From positions 34,250,751 to 34,314,750 of the forward strand of contig OY855903.1 of NCBI GenBank assembly GCA_963693305.1: 64,000 nucleotides of DNA, written 5' to 3'. Positions within the stretch are counted from its first letter, which is position 1; every line of letters starts with the position of its first letter. A program made the position numbers and the translations under genes. Of this stretch, positions 22,451-34,331 are shown one piece after another. Source of the stretch: Meandrina meandrites (Eukaryota > Cnidaria > Anthozoa > Scleractinia > Meandrinidae). The notes below the pieces were generated by a model that was given only the letters and a program-made list of their open reading frames with translations, searched no databases and had not been told where the DNA came from.

Positions 22451-23312
22451 ATGAAATGTGTCGCTGTGGGAATTTACAAAACATATATCCAAGGTCATCT
22501 GGGAGACTCTCTATTAGACTGTGGAGCAAAACTCTTTCTCGCTCGAGCAGGGAAGCCTGGACGTAAGGCAGCACTGGGTATGTTTTGTATTTTTATTTTT
22601 AATTGGGTCACAATTATAGTGGTCGTCAAATTTGTTTGTGGATTTGCGTTGTAAACAGCATACAAAATTTGAGGAGAGAGGCATGATGTAGGATGAGACC
22701 TCGTCTAAAGGTCGCTGTCGCTATACATTGTCTGCGCACGAGAAGTCAGTGTTGCATCTTCTAAGTGTCACACATTACGCAGGACTGTCACGCTTAAATT
22801 TCCGAAGTGTTAAGGCATGTCGTGGCTGGTTGTCTTTTATGACACACTGTTTGAAGTAGGTTCTTGAATTCTGTAGCCTTTCTATTCTTTGAACCGTATA
22901 TCCCGAAATGCCAGAAAATATTGGACGCAGTCAGCGAAATAGGGTAGGCTTGATAATGGGGTGTACACGCAGCTGGCAGAAGTACAGTTGTCACGCACTT
23001 AGGTTGTAAAAACTTTTGAGTTGTGGATAGTTATGATAAAGTTAAAAGTTCTTTGTAGCATTTCAACATTGGCTTGCAGGGGTGTTTGATATAGGCGTCT
23101 CTCATCTCGAGATAACCATTTGCCCAAGACATTTGGAAACATACTTATTTGGTATCAGATGGCGATCTAATAGGACGAACTGTACTGCTCCGAGCTCCTG
23201 GTGTTCGCACCCAGCTAAGAAGGTCAAAGGAGAACGCGGTATTACCCTATCCCAGTACAGAAAGTTGTTTCACTCGACTGGTGTGTTAATACCTGTGGCG
23301 TCGCGTAAGTGA
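22451..23312 (+). pseudogene. Unknown cnidarian-type gene family, copy A (two exons)
   Basis: Exon 1 (about 22451-22574) encodes a helical stretch ending LFLARAGKPGRKAALG before a GT donor. Exon 2 (from about 23082) encodes LEITICPRH, FGIRWRSNRTNC, SSWCS and KVKGERGITLSQYRKLF before a GT donor near 23310. The same order is seen in copy B at 62757-63263 in the same orientation. No N-terminal exon is visible. The CPRH/WRSNR/C..P.SW pattern suggests a small zinc- or disulphide-stabilised domain, but I do not recognise the family. Confidence 0.5.
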
Positions 23313-24061
23313 ATGAGAAACCATGCAAGTAATTTGATTTGCATTTATTTTCAAAAATAAACGAATTGTATGCCGTAAATGATCTAATAAACGCCCACTC
23401 TCAAATAAACACGTTGTATCTAATAAGCGCCCCCCTTGAGGTAAAAAGTTTGTATTAGACGTCTCCCTCTAATAAACGCTCCATGTCTAATAGATGCCCC
23501 CCCCTCCCCATCCTAAAAATCGTCTCCGATGACGATGAAGACATTGATATCAAAATGTCTTCAGGACTATAGGAAACCTTTCCGTGAAATTACTTAGCAC
23601 AGTATGTAATCATTTTGACATATATACCAACGGACACTTTTCATGACAAACGCAAAGCAGAATACATCGCTGCTCTAATTGAACTTGTCCTCGCTTGTGA
23701 ATGCAGTAAGTGAATTAAGGCCAAAATGAAATACAGGGCACGCATGTATTACGATATTCCTAGCTGGCTGACGTGAAACTGACCTTAGAACAGGCCCCGG
23801 CGTCTAAGGCATAAGAATCCCTTATTGAATGATAAAAGAACTAACGGTATTCTTTATTAAAAGCATGAAACAAACAGCGGTAATAAACATTGTGAAAAAT
23901 CGCATTTTACTAACTTGACGTTTCGTATGCTATGCAACATACATTTTCAAAAGTATGACTGTTACAAAATTTTAACGACTATTATATATTGTTATGAAAA
24001 GGGTCTGAAACCTAGACTGAGACAATTGATCTACAGCAGTAACTTAATATTATCGCTTGGG
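23313..24061. other. Non-coding, with CTAATAAACGCCC-type repeats
   Basis: From about 23360 to 23510 variants of taataaacgcccc recur five or more times. The rest shows no gene; its right end is probably the 3' trailer of the PLE fragment that ends at 24062. Confidence 0.45.
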
Positions 24062-24087
24062 TTAAAAGAGCAACAACCTCTCACTGC
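24062..24087 (-). pseudogene. Last codons of a Penelope-like element endonuclease
   Basis: On the minus strand, directly across the IS3EU insertion from 58446, the frame continues for a few residues (ending RLLLF) and stops with TAA. Together with 58446-58760 it restores the end of a GIY-YIG domain. Confidence 0.6.
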
Positions 24088-24476
24088 TATGGCGGGTGGA
24101 TGGTGTCAAAATTAGTACTACCAAATTGAATGGCGATTTACTAAAATGAATGGATCACGTTTCAATTGAATGGTTCACCAAACTGAATGGCTCGTCATAA
24201 ATTGAATGGCATACTATCAAACTGAATGGCGATTTACCAAAATGAATGGATCACTTTTTAGGTTGAATGGTGCGTTACCAAAATGAATGGATCACATTAA
24301 ATTGAATGGCTCACAAATTGAATGGTTAATCGTAAATTGAATGGCATACTTCCAAACTGAATGGCAAGTTACCAAATTGAATGGCGATTTACCAAAGTGA
24401 ATGGATCACAGTTGGATGGCCCACTGCGAATTGAATTCTGGACTACGCTCAAGGAGCCTGGGATTGACTGAAGTCC
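24088..24476. repeat. Left terminal inverted repeat of the IS3EU-like element
   Basis: About 390 bp, inverted partner of 58031-58439. After the TATGGCGGG terminus it holds a dozen or more GAATGG units spaced about 20-25 bp (aattgaatggcgatttacca and variants), likely transposase-binding subterminal repeats. Confidence 0.88.
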
Positions 24477-24516
24477 AACATTTGATCCAGTCTTCCCCGG
24501 ATGAAGTTAGTTCATC

Positions 24517-27500
24517 ATGGCGGACGAGTTGTTCGTGCAGCTTAGAAACGCATTGCTCGATGTGTCGAGGCAGCTACAATCGTACTTGTCCGATGAATTG
24601 CTTGAGGCTACAGTATATCGCCTGGAACAAATCTGTTGTTACGTTCTTGTTCTTGCAGGAACCAATCCCTACTTGAATGATCTGTTTGTCAGTATCACTT
24701 CAATATTGTCTTGCCTTGCAACTTGCGAAACTCTTCTTTATTCATCTGGCTATAATGCACCAGTACACTTAAGTGGGCGCCCAGGAAGACCAAAATTTGA
24801 CATAAGTCGAGAGCAGCTGGAGTACTTCCTCTTTTATGATCTTGGTGTTCAAGATATCGCAGATGCCCTCAGTGTGTAAAAGAGTACAGTACAGCGACGT
24901 TTTCGTGAGTATGGGATTTCTGTGAGCTCAGCTATGTCGCAGCAAACAGACGACCAACTGGATGACCTAGTGAGGCAGATAAAAAACGATTTTCCAAATG
25001 TAGGTTATCGTCGCGTTGATTAACAGCTTCGCAATCAAGGAATCAAGGTCCCCCAGTCTTGAGTTAGGGAAGCATTGCAACGTGTTGACCCAGAGGGTGT
25101 AGCGCAGAGATGGTTAGCTTTAACTCCACAGTGCACTTACAATGTTCCAGGACCTCTGTGCTTGTGGCATATTGACGGCAACCACAAACTCATAAGGTTC
25201 GACATGTCAAGTATAAATTATATAAGCTTACATGTGTTATACGTGCACATCCGTTCCCCCTAATTCAATTTCAAAGGTTGACGCTTCACCATAAGTCATC
25301 ATGTTATAAACATAATGCAGTGATGAATATTATTGAAGTCTTTATTAATTAATTTTATGGTGACATCATCTCCAAAACGTAATATGTCAGTTTGAAATAC
25401 AAATCTAATATATTCTATTATTCAGGTGGAGACTAGTTGTTCATGGAGGTGTGGATGGATACACACGCATCCCTGTATATGTAACATGCAATACAAATAA
25501 CCGTGCTCAAACGGTGCTCAACTTGTTTATGGAAGCTGTCAGTAAGTATGGGCTACCTTCAAGGGTTAGATCGGACAAAGGGGGAGAGAATGTTGGAGTG
25601 TCCCTCTTCATGCTGCAGCACCCAAGTCGTGGTCCAGGCAGAGGAAGCATGATTGCTGGGCGCAGTGTGCATAATCAGCACATAGAGAGGCTCTGGCGAG
25701 ATGTCTATGATGGGGTGTTGTACATCTATTACAGTCTGTTTTATCATCTTGAAGGATGTGGTGTTCTTGACCCTACAAGCGAGTCAGATTTGTTTGCACT
25801 GCATTATGTGTATAAACCACGAAGTAATCGCCATCTGTTCATCTGGCATCGCATTAGAACAGCAAGCCAAAGAACACCAATGCAACTTTACATTTTAGGC
25901 CTACTTCAAATGAGAGGATCTGGCCAGCTACCTGCACAGGAGGTTTATGAGCAACTCTCTGAGGTACGATTGTCATACTGTGAGAAGCACAAAGAAAGGG
26001 CATTAAATTATTCAATGTCAATATTATTCCACTTTTTAACAGTGTGTTGAATGTCTTTAGGCGCTCAGTCCCTGTCAAACAACCTCTCAACATTTGTGTA
26101 GAGACAGTGTGAGCAAGTCACCATTTTATAAATAATTTCAATTCATTAGTTTTTTTGTCCTTGATAATTATAGGCAACAAAGAAAAAAATTAGAAATTTT
26201 ATTAATTTTAAAAGATGAAATATCATTGCAATTTTTTTTGTACAAGGCCTGGCGCACGCTACTAGTGTACACTGCAAAAAATCGCGCTTTAATTTGCTCG
26301 TGTGAAATTATTAAAACTCAGCTCAAGCTGAGAATTGGCACATACTTTAAGCTGGTTAAGTTCTACCTGTTTGAGGTATTTGATTTTGTTTATAAGTCTT
26401 AAGCGAGAGAAAATAAGTATTCAATGCGCAAAAAACATGGCAATTTTAAACACCGTGCGTAACATTCGCCGGCAGTCTGATCGGCACATTTTAAGATTTC
26501 TCCACTTCTGGTAATAGCATGCACAAAACATTTTCTCTATAAGAATTAACAACTTATGAGCAATCAGCATCTTAAAGGTCAACTCAAAAAACGAAAAAAT
26601 AACAAAGTTAGGCTCTGAAATGCAAGGCACCTGACTTGTTTACATCTATCGCGAGAAGTGTTGTGAACATTATAACGACCGCTTAAGCTGCGTTCTCCGT
26701 TGTCAAATAGATGCAGAGAAAATAGATTCCGAATTCTCATAAATTCGTTTATTCGCTGCAGTAATTTCTTTTAATTATAAGAGTTCTCGCACAGTCTACG
26801 ATCCACTTTTCAAGATCAGACTGCGATTTTAAAATACGAAAATGCTGTACGGCATGCATTAACCCATTTCTGAGCGTGCAAGGGCACGAAAAACGTGCCC
26901 ATGAAGCGTGCAAGAGTTCTGCGTAAATTGTGCTAAAACGTGCACTGTTTGTGCCAAAAGTCTGCCTAATTTGTGCCTAAACTGTGCCAAGTTCTGCGCT
27001 CGGTAAATGTGATGTTTGGCCAAATTTGTTCTACGTTTCTATGTATTGTTGTTTAGTATTACGTTTGCAGCAAAACAATCAAACTTTGCACTTCTTCCTT
27101 CAGGAATATAATTGCATACTGAAACAAAGTAAAGTTTGACCGCAATTATTTTCAAAGGTTTCCAACGGACGAAAGGAAAATAAAACGACACAAACCGGTT
27201 ACATTTTCCTCCGTTGACGTTGAGTGAAGCAATGCACTTGCTACGGCATTTTCAGAACAAAATGGTAATGTACATTACTGCTTCAAGTTTGGATGGAATT
27301 TTTAGAAGGATCAGTAAAGCCATTGAGTGAATAATTGACTGCAGAAGCAGTCCGCTAAAATTAAAACTTTCGCTTTAGCGTGAACAAGTGAATAATTAAC
27401 TCGTCTATGCAGAATTGTACGGCTTTGAAATTTTTGATATTTTGACGCTTTTGAATACATTTCTCGGCTTCTTCTTAACTGGAATTTGAAACAAAGTTTC

Positions 27501-28544
27501 TTTCAAGTTTCTTTCATTTTTCCATCTTTAGTCCGGAATTTTAGGCTTTTGAAGCCGAACAGATTTGACACGCAAGTGTTATCTGATACGCATCTAAATA
27601 TTAATTTAACCGAGACTTGCTTCAGTTGTTTATTTAGTCACTGTTTTTTTATTAGTTGTTTTGAGTTTTGTTTATAAAATTAGAAACTTACTACAATGCT
27701 TCAGAAAATACAAAGGAGTATGTTTATTAACATTAAAAGTAAGCAAAAGCGAGAAATTCTGTAGTATTGTAAGCGAGTTTACGCTGTTTCACGCCACCGA
27801 TATTTGTAAATTAATTTTCAATATTCTCGAATTACTTCTTTCTACACCAAGAAATTTCCTTAGTACTTTTGAATCAATGGAAGTGTCAGTTGTACAGAAT
27901 GAAAACCTATCTTTTACCAGAGTAATTTACGATAATTTTAAGACTTTGTACAAATTCTCTGTGTTTTTCAGGCGTCGATAGGTTAAAGTGAGCTCAGTAT
28001 CAAAACACTATCCGTAAGCCGTGCGTAAAGTGTGCCTTCACTGTGCCTTACCCGTGCATAAACTGTGCCTTACTTGTGCCTATACCGTACGCAAACTGTG
28101 CGTTAAACTGTGCCTAAGTTGTCATCCTCTTTCCGTGCCCATGCACAAAAACCGTGCAATTTGCCAAAGCATGAATTCCGTGCATTGGAACGATGTTACG
28201 GTCGTGTACACCAGTAGCGTGCGCCAGGCCATAAAGGAGCATTCAATTGGACTAAAAAACCATCTGATTATAAAAATCATTGGTTTCTAATGTTATGTTG
28301 TTCATATGTTTCTTAATGTGTACTTTAGGATGAAGTGGAAGCATATGGGATTGACTGGGATGGGCCATTGCCACAGCTGGAACCTTGTGAGAACACAGTT
28401 GATGTCCCTGAGACACACTCAATTCTCAGTGATCAAGAGATGTTCAGGCTTCTTAGTTTGGTTGATCCTCTCTCTCTCAGTGATTGTCAAGGGATTGATC
28501 TGTACATACAGACTAGAGATTTTATCACTTCCTGTCAATCTTAA
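24517..28544 (+). pseudogene. IS3EU-type DDE transposase, three exons, nonsense-disrupted
   Basis: Exon 1 (24517-25196) starts at ATG, has a helical N-terminus, GRPGRPKFDIS and a helix-turn-helix-like segment, then LWHIDGNHKLI with the first catalytic D. Exon 2 (25426-25963) continues in phase with VVHGGVDGYTRIP, VRSDKGGENVGV (second D) and HNQHIERLWRDV (E). Exon 3 (28329-28544) encodes YGIDWDGPLP and a conserved tail with VDPLSLSDCQGI, ending TAA. Splice sites are GT-AG and phases agree. Three in-frame stops in exon 1 (at 24877, near 25021 and near 25060) disable it. Intron 2 holds a separate 2-kb TIR element. Confidence 0.85.
26246..28230. mobile_element. ~2-kb TIR element in a transposase intron, no coding capacity
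   Basis: Ends are inverted copies (GGCCTGGCGCACGCTACT at the left; complement at the right). Near both ends are clusters of TGTGCCTAA-like 10-12-bp units (26860-27000 and 28010-28170) typical of subterminal binding sites. No target-site duplication is obvious and no transposase domain was found, so it is probably non-autonomous. Confidence 0.65.
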
Positions 28545-28920
28545 TATTGCCAAGTCTTTGACTTGTTTCATTGAATACAACTTCCATAATTCCCTGCTGG
28601 TGCATCTCAAAGAGGGAATTGGGTATTTGAATTTGTTTGTAACAGGAAAGGTCAACTATTTCAAGAACAGCATGACAAATTCCAGTGCATGTACAAGTAA
28701 CAAGCATACTGGAAAACAGTAAGGTGATAACAATTATAGCAAGATAAGTCAACTTTATTTCTGATATTGTGTTAGACTCTCTTTAAGCTTCAATCAAGAA
28801 TTAATATAAAGTGGACAAGAAACTAGAATGTTCATCACATGTACATCATAATTTGTTTTCTTTGATTGTTCACTGAGGTTTAGCATGAAAATAAAATGAA
28901 ATAATGTAATCTGAAAACCT

Positions 28921-29064
28921 GATGTTTATGTTGTGGTTCGATTATATCCTTGGTTCAAATTTTATTTTCCTCTGTTTTTGTGTATGGTAGTGCATGATAA
29001 TGACAAAAACAGAGGAAAATACAATTTGAACCAAGGATAAAATTGAACCACAACATAAACATCA
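28921..29064. repeat. Foldback hairpin, ~60-bp arms
   Basis: gatgtttatgttgtggttc... at 28921-28980 is the near-perfect inverse of 29003-29064, separated by ~22 bp. A small foldback/MITE. Confidence 0.85.
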
Positions 29065-29300
29065 AATGATTTACATCACATTGTAAAGAGGTTCACGTGA
29101 CATTCCATTAAAAAGTACTGACTTCATTTATGGCAGTTATATTTCACATTTTTTCAATTTTCAAAGTAAGACTCCATCCAAAACTGAAATTTTGGTTGGA
29201 TTAATGATCTCCAGCTTGGAGGCATGCAGTGTACTTGTTTCATGATAGATATGGGTATTGCAAGACATCCCATATTGGATTTAGAGTGTGACTACTTGAA

Positions 29301-29482
29301 CCGGGGCACCCTGAACAAAATTAACCAATCACAGCATTAATTGAAAACAAAGGATGGGGACATTTTTTAGCAACTGACCAATAACGATTAACCATTTTTT
29401 ATTGGTCCGTTGCTAAAAGTTGTCCCTATTCTTTGTTTTCACTTAACACTGTGATTGGTAAATTTTGTTCAGGGTGACCCGG
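29301..29482. repeat. MITE-like inverted repeat
   Basis: CCGGGGCACCCTGAACAAAAT at the left pairs with ATTTTGTTCAGGGTGACCCGG at the right, and the pairing continues inward through ccaatcacag and aacaaaggatggggac. A 182-bp palindromic non-autonomous element. Confidence 0.85.
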
Positions 29483-30616
29483 TTTGAGAAGTCGACTGTA
29501 AAATTTAAACTGTTTGTTGATAGTTCTGATACTTCATTATTGGGAGGAACATGGAATCTCAAGTAAAAACAACATGAACATTAACAAAGTTATACCTTGG
29601 CAATGGCATACATTTTGGTAGCAACAATATTATTCATTGTTGACTTGAAAATACTTTCTAAGAGCAAGCAAATCCTTATCTGTTTTCGCATGTTTCTCTA
29701 ATCTTTTCCATAAAACTATCAAATGATACATGACCATTTGGCACTTTCAGGACATAGGTGCACGTTTCTGCAAAAAACGACATGGACTGAGCAGTAAAGT
29801 CAAGCTGAATTGGTTGCTGTAATCCAAGTGGAGGTATCTGTGAGAGGCCTGTCATGAAATGCAGCAGTTTACTTAATCCGTGGCTTCCAGCTTCTGTTAA
29901 CCAAAAAAGAAACTGTTAAGGGTGTACCATTGAGTGTATCATTTAGATTAACTACAAAATCACAAGACTTAAATTGCAAAAGTTCAGTACAGTAAAGTGA
30001 GGCATATGGGTTAACAGCATTTAGTGTTCAACCAATCAAAGAGCCAGAACATTAAAATGTACCAAAAGAGTGTGACATAGATTTATTTTTATAGTTGATT
30101 ATCCTATTTTTCTTTTGTGAACAAGGCAATAGAAAAGAGTAAAGGTTGCATTGACAAAGTGTTCTAGTGTGTTATAAAATTTCAATTTTACAGTACCTTC
30201 TTCTAATTTCACTACTGCCTGTTTCATAAAGCTGTCAGCACTCTGGGATTTTTCATCAACTGGTTCAGACGCCATGTTATAACTAAAACTCTCCAGTATG
30301 TCCTTACTTGTTAAGGGCACCTCGTGCAATGAAATAGGACTGCATGAGAGTAGGATTTCCTCTTATTAGAGAAAGAATGCCCAAATTTTCAAGACCCTTG
30401 CAGAGCTGGTCTAATGGCTCTTTCCTCTTCTTCAGGACATAGAACTCGACATAGGTTTGCATGGCAAGACCTTTATTTGTCATGGTTAGGTAATGAAACC
30501 ATCCCGAGTTAAGCAATCCATCAACAAGTGTAGCATTCTTTGCAAGCAAAGAAAGCTCTTCGTCTGATGAAGCCTTATCTACCTGCATCATGAAAGAAAA
30601 GGGAAAGTTAGTTCTT

Positions 30617-30674
30617 TATTATAGTTAATAATTATTATTATCATTAATATTATTATTATTAATATTATTATTGT
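30617..30674. repeat. TTA/ATT microsatellite
   Basis: Interrupted (ATT)n tract in a HECT-gene intron. Confidence 0.85.
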
Positions 30675-30958
30675 TTTGTTTTTGAGGCTGCCTTTGGATA
30701 ATTTAGGAGTCAACAAGTTAAAGTTCATTTTCCAAAATGTTGATTTTGATGTTGATAGAATTAAAACAGCTAGCACATAACCACTGCTGCCTTTTAATGA
30801 TTTTGTACCTTGTTGATAAGCTCTTTCATTTCATAATCATTGATGTCATCTATGGAGCAGAAATTGGCTGCTACCTCCAAGGAACCAGTTGAAATGTACT
30901 GATATACTGCTTGGCTTAGACAGGGGATTCCAATGTCAAGGTGTACAATGAGGTTGTA

Positions 30959-32709
30959 TCACCCATAAATGTAATAAAAACCATAAATGTAATAACAATT
31001 AACCATAAATGTAATAACTTTTAACCACAAATGTAATAAATCCACTAACCATAAATGTAATAAAATTTGCCCATAAATGTAATAAACTGAACAACCATAA
31101 ATGTAAGAAGGCTTAACCATAAATGTAATAAACTGGCTACGACTTCCAAATCAAGGGGCTACAAACTTGTCATTCTCTTTGTGCAATTCTTACTTCAGGA
31201 CATGGGACTCCTGCATCAAGTTAGTATTTTAATAAACCCAGAGACCAAAACCAAGAAGCTATAATTATGGTTACCCAAGTATGATTAGAAAGTCTATATA
31301 CCAGGGCGTTTGAAGTTCTGTTGGTTGATGATATTTCATCCACTTGAAAGAGATTGAGGTTCTCTTTGAGTCAAGACGAATTCAGTCAAACATCTTTTTA
31401 TAAGGAATACGCCTGTTTTATTTTTTCAAACTTTCCCATATATCCACCCGGATTTGCAAACTTGAGTTCTCCATTTCCGCGTGCCCATGCTTCCCTGCCG
31501 ACGTTATTCGACCTTAAAACCAATGTCAAGCAAGGTGGTAGGGTGGGGAAGGGGGTTGGATGTTCCCTGTTGGAGCAAGAACAATCTACAGAGATAGGAC
31601 TCTCAGGCTAGAACTGCTGACTTGAAGGTTGGTTGGGTGGGGCAGGTGATCCAAGTTCCATACTAAGTGTTGAACAGAGAAGATATGCCAGACATCCCTT
31701 GAGGCACATGGGAAATAGAAGGGTAAAATACTGAACAACATTCTATAGAACAAAACTCGGTTTAACGTTAACACAAAAGCGGTAAGTTATTATTAAAGAT
31801 ATTGTGTAAAGAGTCAGGTTTGCATTGCCATTATACCTGTTATTGTTGATTGCGAATATATAAAATAACCTTAAGATATATTTTTACATTTTCATAAAAA
31901 AAACCTAGTGCTTCCGTTCCATGTCATGGAAAGCACAAGGCAAGTAGCTTTCAATAGCCACTTATTTCCTTTTTTCTAAAAGATGGCTGTTACATACATC
32001 CATGTTGCAACGCCAGTGAAAAAGAACATTAATCCAAGCATTTATCCACTGAGGACTGTTTCTGATTTCTTTTAACGCCAAGACATTTCCGCTACCTCTT
32101 CCATACTGCTTTAGAATCTGTCTCATGCTGTGTCTCATAGGGAAATGGCACCTTATTCAGATTCAACCACAATTAAGAAATATCTTCAAGGAGCCTCCCC
32201 TCGTATCTTATCGCAAAGGGAAATCCCTAAAAGACATTCTCATCAAAGCCAAACTATAAAGGCTTTAGAAAGTATTCTTTTAGCGAACCGCAGGAGTCGT
32301 GCAGGCCCGTCAACACTTAACACAAAACCGCAATATTTCATGCCGTATGTTCCTCGTTTAAGATTGCACACGAAGAAATAGTGTTTTTGTTTATTTAAGG
32401 AGTCAGGCCTTTAGGCGTTAAATTGGAAATTTCAAGTCAAATTCACGAAGAATGAGGATGGTAAGTTTGTAGCCCCTTGATTTGGGAGTCATATCCAGTT
32501 TATTACATTTATGGTTAAGCCTTATTACATTTATGGTTGTTCAGTTTTATTACATTTATGGGCAAATTTTATTACATTTATGGTTAGTGGATTTATTACA
32601 TTTGTGGTTAAAAGTTATTATATTTATGGTAAGTATTACATTTATGGTTAATTTTTATTACATTTATGGTTGTTATTACATTTATGGTTTTTATTACATT
32701 TATGGGTGA
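30959..32709. mobile_element. TA-flanked element whose ends are tandem arrays of a 15-bp unit
   Basis: Ends are TCACCCATAAATG and CATTTATGGGTGA, flanked by TA (30957-30958, 32710-32711). The left end (30959-31135) holds about eight copies of CCATAAATGTAATAA at varied spacing; the right end (32490-32709) holds the inverse, TTATTACATTTATGG, about ten times. The ~1.35-kb middle shows no transposase. It interrupts a HECT exon. The TA duplication suggests mobilisation by a Tc1/mariner-type transposase (inference). Confidence 0.75.
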
Positions 32710-33164
32710 TACAGAGGTAAGCTACCATCTTGCCAATGACTTCAAACAACCTTGAGCAGAGTCCTTCACTGGAATACAGAGGAAGTTTTCTTTCACTTGT
32801 GCCCTCAAAGAGATTGGCTTCAGTTGAAAATAACGCTTTCTGCGACAAAGTGCCATACTCCCGGCTTAAGCCACCAGCATCAATCCCACTTTCTCCCTCG
32901 AACTTAACTCGTGGTGGGGCAGTTAGGTTGAAGTTGGGATTTTTGAAAATAGCAACACTTTCATTCCAGATATCTTCTCTAAGTACATGCATCCTTGCCA
33001 CACCACTTAAATTGAGCTGATCTCGGTGTTTCCGCATAAGGTCTGGCAATGTTGCACATGGTTCTGATTTTGTATGTGATGATGAACCAAAAGGACTGCC
33101 ATTGAGTTCATTGTCAGATGAACTGTCACTTGCATCAATGACAGCCCCTATGAGAAACAGGAGG

Positions 33165-33448
33165 AGTAGTATAGTCGGAATGAAACAAATACCACTTTGG
33201 GTTGGGGCGGGACTTGAAAGTTTTTAAACGTCTGTTAATCAAAACCAAAAGCAACCCACGCTCACATTGCTCGCGTGGCTCACTTTTGGTTTTGATTAAC
33301 AGACGTTTAAAAACTTTCAAGGACAACCCAAAGATAGTATTTGTTTCATTCCGACTATACTACTTACGTATAAAGAGGTGTGGGGTTCGCAGGTTACAAA
33401 TATGGGGCGTGCACAAGCAATTAGAGAATTGACACCGTGCAGTATAAA
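33165..33448. repeat. Polinton left terminal inverted repeat with internal palindrome
   Basis: Inverse of 55016-55299. Its outer 200 bp (33165-33364) is itself an imperfect palindrome: it starts AGTAGTATAGTCGG and ends CCGACTATACTACT, with a ~39-bp inner stem (cttgaaagtttttaaacg and complement) around a ~33-bp loop. The inner 84 bp are non-palindromic and lead to the first gene. Confidence 0.92.
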
Positions 33449-33456
33449 ACGCAGAG

Positions 33457-33678
33457 ATGGGAAGAGGAAGAAGTGGTATTACAAATCAAAGCATGAGAAG
33501 ACCAAAAGTAAGAAAATATAAAGAAAGGGGGCTCGATTTTGAAATATTTCACTCACCCCTCTTCAAACAAGATCGTCCACCACTTGTAGTAGATCACATT
33601 GTTGCAAAAATGAAAAAAATGAGTCCACAAGAATTAATGAATATTCTTTTGCCAAATCAAAGTGAACAGGATCATTAG
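33457..33678 (+). CDS. Small basic Polinton protein, unknown
   Basis: 73 residues, N-terminus rich in Arg/Lys (MGRGRSGIT... RRPKVRKYKERG), C-terminus with MSPQELMNILLP. It is the first gene inside the left repeat and has a TATAAAA box 14 nt before the ATG, as other genes of the element do, which supports it being real. No family recognised. Confidence 0.5.
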   Translation: MGRGRSGITNQSMRRPKVRKYKERGLDFEIFHSPLFKQDRPPLVVDHIVAKMKKMSPQELMNILLPNQSEQDH

Positions 33679-33720
33679 TTCACCAATTAGAGAAATACAC
33701 CAACAAGTATATACGCTGAA

Positions 33721-34037
33721 ATGGCAGACACGTTGGAACTAATAAAAACACTTCCACCAGAACTTCGAGAAGAAATCTACAAAGAATATATTAAAATAAA
33801 GCTCAAGCAGCGAAAAGCTCATGGCTGGGACGAAGTTAATGCTGCAATCACAATCAACAAATTGTAAAGGTCTTATTTTGTTATAAATGTAGTGGTTGCA
33901 TGCGGAATAATCTCTGTTATCTGTGCCACAGAAATGGAGTCAGACACTTTCTAGGCTACCCTATTTATGATGGAGATGATTACGATGAAGTCTTCAAGAA
34001 ATCTTTCGACTCGAGTTGGTGCGGAGCCGTTGCGTGA
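33721..34037 (+). pseudogene. F-box-like plus cysteine-motif small protein, split by a frameshift
   Basis: The ATG at 33721 follows a TATATA box by 9 nt. The first frame (48 codons, stop at 33867) contains LPPELREEIYKEYI, which resembles an F-box-type helix, and GWDEVNAA. Overlapping its end in the -1 frame, an open stretch to 34037 encodes CYKCSGCMRNNLCYLC, two likely zinc-binding CxxC pairs, then FLGYPIYDGDDYDEVF. The coding-like character of both halves suggests one gene with a -1 frameshift near 33.86 kb, either mutational or programmed. The F-box reading is inference. Confidence 0.45.
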
Positions 34038-34113
34038 CATTTTCTCAGAAGCCCGGAAACAATATTTATATATCAAGAGAATTTTCTAGAACAACTGACT
34101 CAAGTGAGACTGT

Positions 34114-34239
34114 TTAATTTTTTTGTACCTCTCGCATCGCCTCTACTACTTGATGTGTTATCTGTCTGACCTCATTCTGCCAAACGGGAGTAGAAAGTTC
34201 GGTTAAAATAAAACAAATCGCGTGGAAAAGCACAAGCAT
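34114..34239 (-). CDS. Possible 41-residue Polinton ORF
   Basis: Starts at ATG 34239 with a hydrophobic segment (MLVLFHAICFILTEL) and an amphipathic tail; TATAAATAGAATATA lies upstream. Too short to be sure. Confidence 0.25.
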   Translation of the reverse strand: MLVLFHAICFILTELSTPVWQNEVRQITHQVVEAMREVQKN

Positions 34240-34331
34240 TTCAGCCTCTTGGCTATATTCTATTTATAAATTTTAAAAAGTGGCAAATTAATTATGCTGC
34301 TAAAACAGGATGCTTTACATTTTTTTTTTAC

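Noticed and set aside
24088..24430. GAATGG repeats as a satellite
   Set aside because: They coincide with the IS3EU-like terminal repeats, with a 6-bp duplication, so they are subterminal repeats rather than a free satellite.
30959..31135. Possible CRISPR-like array (regular 15-bp repeats)
   Set aside because: Spacers are tiny and irregular, the inverse array is at the other end of the element, and the context is a eukaryotic genome.
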